From positions 682,001-746,000 of the forward strand of contig NZ_JANZKW010000001.1 of NCBI RefSeq assembly GCF_027257935.1: DNA of 64,000 bases, in the 5' to 3' direction. Below, in pieces: positions 61,772 through 64,000 of this stretch. Below the pieces are notes generated by a model that did not search any database, was not told the origin of the DNA, and was given only the letters and a program-made list of their open reading frames with translations. The DNA comes from Chitinimonas sp. BJYL2. GTDB taxonomy: Bacteria > Pseudomonadota > Gammaproteobacteria > Burkholderiales > Chitinimonadaceae. A program made the translations under genes and the position numbers. How positions within the stretch are numbered: the first letter of the stretch is position 1; each line of letters opens with the position of its first letter.

Positions 61772-62530
61772 TCAGGGGCGAGCGCAGAAAGCGGGATCAT
61801 CGCGGCGCAACTCCGCCTCGATCATCGCCTTGATGCGCTCACGCAGCGCGGGTAGATCAGCTTCGCCCAAGCCTGCCGTCGGTACCGGCGGCAGCCAGCG
61901 GAAGGTCAACTTTCCCGGGCGGAACAACAAGGAATTCAGCATCTGCACGCCGCGCATATTGATCTGCACGAAGGGCTGAATAGGCACTTGGGCCTGAACC
62001 GCCACACGGAACGGGCCATCACGGAAATCCTGCAGCGGTGTATCGCCGCGATTGCGGGTGCCCTCTGGGAAGATGAACACCGGCCATTGCTCGGCCAGGG
62101 CTTGATTGAGGATGGTCACACTGCGCTGGCGGCTCTCGGACGAATCGCGCTCGACCAGCACGGCAAAGCGGCGGAACAGGAAACCCAGCACCGGGATGCG
62201 CGCAAATTCCTGCTTGGCCAGCACCTTGACCGGCCGGGCGCAGGCAATCGCACAGACCGGCATGTCGAGCATATTGCAGTGGTTACCGACAATGACTGGT
62301 GCCGGCTCCCAGGCGGCCTGCCCTTCCACTCGCACCCGGATCAGCGTGAGCCAGGACCATAGCCGCATGATGCCGCGATTGACGGCATACATCAGCGTCA
62401 GCGACTGCCGCTCGCTGAGCACGGGGGCCAGCAGATAGAACGGCATGACGGCCATGACGCAGCTGATGAACATCAGACCGACGTACAGGCTGTAAAGCGC
62501 CTGAACGGCGCGCAGCGGATAGTGGAGCAT
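61772..62530 (-). CDS. plsC: 1-acyl-sn-glycerol-3-phosphate acyltransferase PlsC
   Basis: A 252-aa acyltransferase. The catalytic NHCNMLD (HX4D) and PEGTRNRGDTP motifs are present, and one or two N-terminal membrane helices (YSLYVGLMFISCVMAVMPFY) anchor it. It adds the second acyl chain to lysophosphatidate in phospholipid synthesis. ATG 62530 is used. It converges with the Gcr gene, 15 nt apart. Confidence 0.93.
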   Translation of the reverse strand: MLHYPLRAVQALYSLYVGLMFISCVMAVMPFYLLAPVLSERQSLTLMYAVNRGIMRLWSWLTLIRVRVEGQAAWEPAPVIVGNHCNMLDMPVCAIACARPVKVLAKQEFARIPVLGFLFRRFAVLVERDSSESRQRSVTILNQALAEQWPVFIFPEGTRNRGDTPLQDFRDGPFRVAVQAQVPIQPFVQINMRGVQMLNSLLFRPGKLTFRWLPPVPTAGLGEADLPALRERIKAMIEAELRRDDPAFCARP

Positions 62531-62642
62531 GGGAATGGCTTTGAATGAGGTGCTCAGGAACGCGGGCGAGGCTGCCTCGCGGCGCTGATACCCGGTGTTT
62601 GGGGCGCCGCGGCGCCGGAAAACGGGCACCGGCAGCGCGGGT

Positions 62643-64000
62643 TCATATTTTACCGTCCAGACCCAGCTGCATATGCAGCTCGCAGACGCCAGCGGGCACC
62701 GGCTCGCTGAAGTGGAAGCCTTGCATGCGCTCCACGCCCAAGCCCTGCAGGAAGCGGGCGGCTTCGAGTGTCTCCACCCCTTCCACGACGACATCCAGCC
62801 CCAGTGCATGCGACATCTGCACAATGGCCTGCATGACCCGGCGGCCCGATTCGTTGTTGAGGCGGGCGGTGAAGCTCAGATCGACCTTGAGGATGTCGAT
62901 CGGCATATCGTGCAGCTGCGAGAGCGAGGAGTAGCCGGTGCCGAAATCATCAATGGCAATCCGGAATCCGGATTCATGCAGCATCAGCAAATGGCGCGAC
63001 TGACGCGCCTGATCGGTCAGCGCCAGGCTTTCGGTCACTTCCACAATCACGTCGGCGGGCTTGAGATCGTACTCGGCCACCGTGTCGATGAGATTGCGCA
63101 CAAAACGCGGCGAGAACAGCAGGTTGCGCGACACATTGAGCGCCAGCGGCTGCTTGAGCCCGCGCTGGCGCCAGCCGCGCAGCTTGGTCAGCGCCTGCAC
63201 GGTGATCTGCTCGGACAATTCGCTGATCAGGCCAAGCTTTTCGGCCAGCGGGATGAACACCTGCGGCGCAATCCAGCCGATCTGGTCATCATGCCAGCGC
63301 GCCAGGGCCTCGATGGAGGTAACTTCGCCCGTGCGTGCGTTGACGATGGGCTGGAAGAACACCTGTAACTGGTTATTGAGCACCGCCTGGTTGAGCCGCG
63401 TCTGGATCGCCATCTGCTCACGGCCCAGGCCCTTGAGATGCACGATGTCGCCATAGAACTGCACATTGTTCCGGCCCATGGCCTTGGCGTGATACAGCGT
63501 GGTGTCGGCCGCACGCAGCAGGGATTCGGCACTTTCGGCATTGTCGGGATAAATGGCAATACCGATGGAGATGGTGGGCCGCGTTTCGATGCCTTCGAGC
63601 ACCACACCCTGGCGGGCAATCTCGCGCAGGCGTTCGGCCACCTGGCTCAGCGTGGCCAGATCGGCCAGATCCGGCAGGATGACGATGAACTCGTCCCCGC
63701 CCCAACGGGCCAGCACATCTTCCTCGCGCAGTACGGCACGGATTTGCCGCGACATGGTGGCGAGCACCTGGTCGCCCGCATGGTGACCGAAGGCGTCGTT
63801 GATCTGCTTGAAGTGATCCAGGTCAATGAAGCCCAGCGCCACCCGCGTGCCGTTGCGCTTAGCGCGCGCCAGCGCCTGGTGCATCAGGTCATCGAGCAGT
63901 ACCCGGTTGGGCAGGCCGGTCAGGCCGTCGTAGAGCGCCAGCTGGCGGATATGGGTTTCGGTCAGGTGCGCGTCGGTCACGTCGCGCAGGATGCCGCGCA
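62643..64000 (-). CDS. GGDEF-EAL c-di-GMP enzyme, 5' partial
   Basis: About 452 C-terminal residues; the frame stays open to the right edge, starting LRDVTDAHLTETHIRQLALY as after a PAS domain. The GGDEF domain (DGLTGLPNR, RWGGDEFIVIL, with RxxD in REEDVLARW, an inhibitory site) and the EAL domain (SIEALARWHD, GTGYSSLSQLHDMPIDILKVD, LQGLGVERMQGFHF) look intact. It may both make and degrade c-di-GMP. The N-terminal sensor part lies outside the window. Confidence 0.93.
   Translation of the reverse strand, partial: RGILRDVTDAHLTETHIRQLALYDGLTGLPNRVLLDDLMHQALARAKRNGTRVALGFIDLDHFKQINDAFGHHAGDQVLATMSRQIRAVLREEDVLARWGGDEFIVILPDLADLATLSQVAERLREIARQGVVLEGIETRPTISIGIAIYPDNAESAESLLRAADTTLYHAKAMGRNNVQFYGDIVHLKGLGREQMAIQTRLNQAVLNNQLQVFFQPIVNARTGEVTSIEALARWHDDQIGWIAPQVFIPLAEKLGLISELSEQITVQALTKLRGWRQRGLKQPLALNVSRNLLFSPRFVRNLIDTVAEYDLKPADVIVEVTESLALTDQARQSRHLLMLHESGFRIAIDDFGTGYSSLSQLHDMPIDILKVDLSFTARLNNESGRRVMQAIVQMSHALGLDVVVEGVETLEAARFLQGLGVERMQGFHFSEPVPAGVCELHMQLGLDGKI

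Noticed and set aside
1-64000. tRNA, rRNA, CRISPR array, integrase, phage genes or plasmid origin
   Set aside because: None could be supported on either strand; the whole window reads as ordinary chromosome apart from REP-like repeats and the remnant island.

Overview
The window looks like chromosomal DNA of a Gram-negative betaproteobacterium, probably Neisseriales- or Burkholderiales-like. The evidence is a stand-alone infA paralogue, an imuA-imuB-dnaE2 cassette, a Gcr-type membrane protein, YaeQ, SlyX, a DUF1853 protein and an orphan PulE-like ATPase. No tRNA, rRNA, CRISPR array, intact transposase or prophage was seen. Genus cannot be fixed from sequence reading alone.

Positions 1-12770 (+) hold one type II secretion locus in the order gspL-like (cut by the window edge), gspM-like, gspC-like, gspD, then a large signal-peptide-bearing protein of 605 aa, then gspE-F-G-H-I-J-K. 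The 605-aa gene has its own long leader, a strong terminator and very biased codon use. I read it as the probable abundant surface or S-layer-like cargo of this secretion system. On the opposite strand just downstream are a UPF0114 membrane protein, a small unknown protein and a TPR/glycosyltransferase-like protein that could modify a surface protein (12807-15357). This is the most interesting part of the window.

Positions 15541-36100 are mostly ordinary accessory and housekeeping genes: infA, a receiver-GAF-histidine kinase, an ABC exporter, a four-repeat DUF4397 lipoprotein with a palindromic site upstream, an alpha/beta hydrolase and M14 peptidase pair, RidA, a periplasmic binding protein, a nucleotidyltransferase-like protein, DUF1853, a flavin reductase, an RlmI-like methyltransferase, an MFS transporter with slyX, a methyltransferase, an Lrp-type regulator, YaeQ, YgiQ and a VOC protein.

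Positions 36186-40242 run from a periplasmic oligopeptidase B into a scar of gene remnants: a glycosyltransferase C-terminal fragment, a lipoprotein and a truncated N-terminal module. The scar lies between two REP-like inverted repeats.

Positions 40243-50468 carry arsC, a threonine-aldolase-like enzyme, a YcaQ-family glycosylase, a type III glutamine synthetase-like enzyme, ohr/ohrR with an OhrR-like operator, a glycine-zipper protein, rsuA, DUF6394 with a two-RCK K+ channel, an S4 protein and a patatin lipoprotein. Positions 50576-55946 are the translesion mutasome dnaE2-imuB-imuA. Its upstream region has two GAAC-N4-GTTC boxes arranged as a large dyad. The rest holds an orphan GspE/PilB-like ATPase, tlyA, a second glycine-zipper protein, a SelW-like protein, Gcr, PlsC and a GGDEF/EAL protein cut by the right edge.
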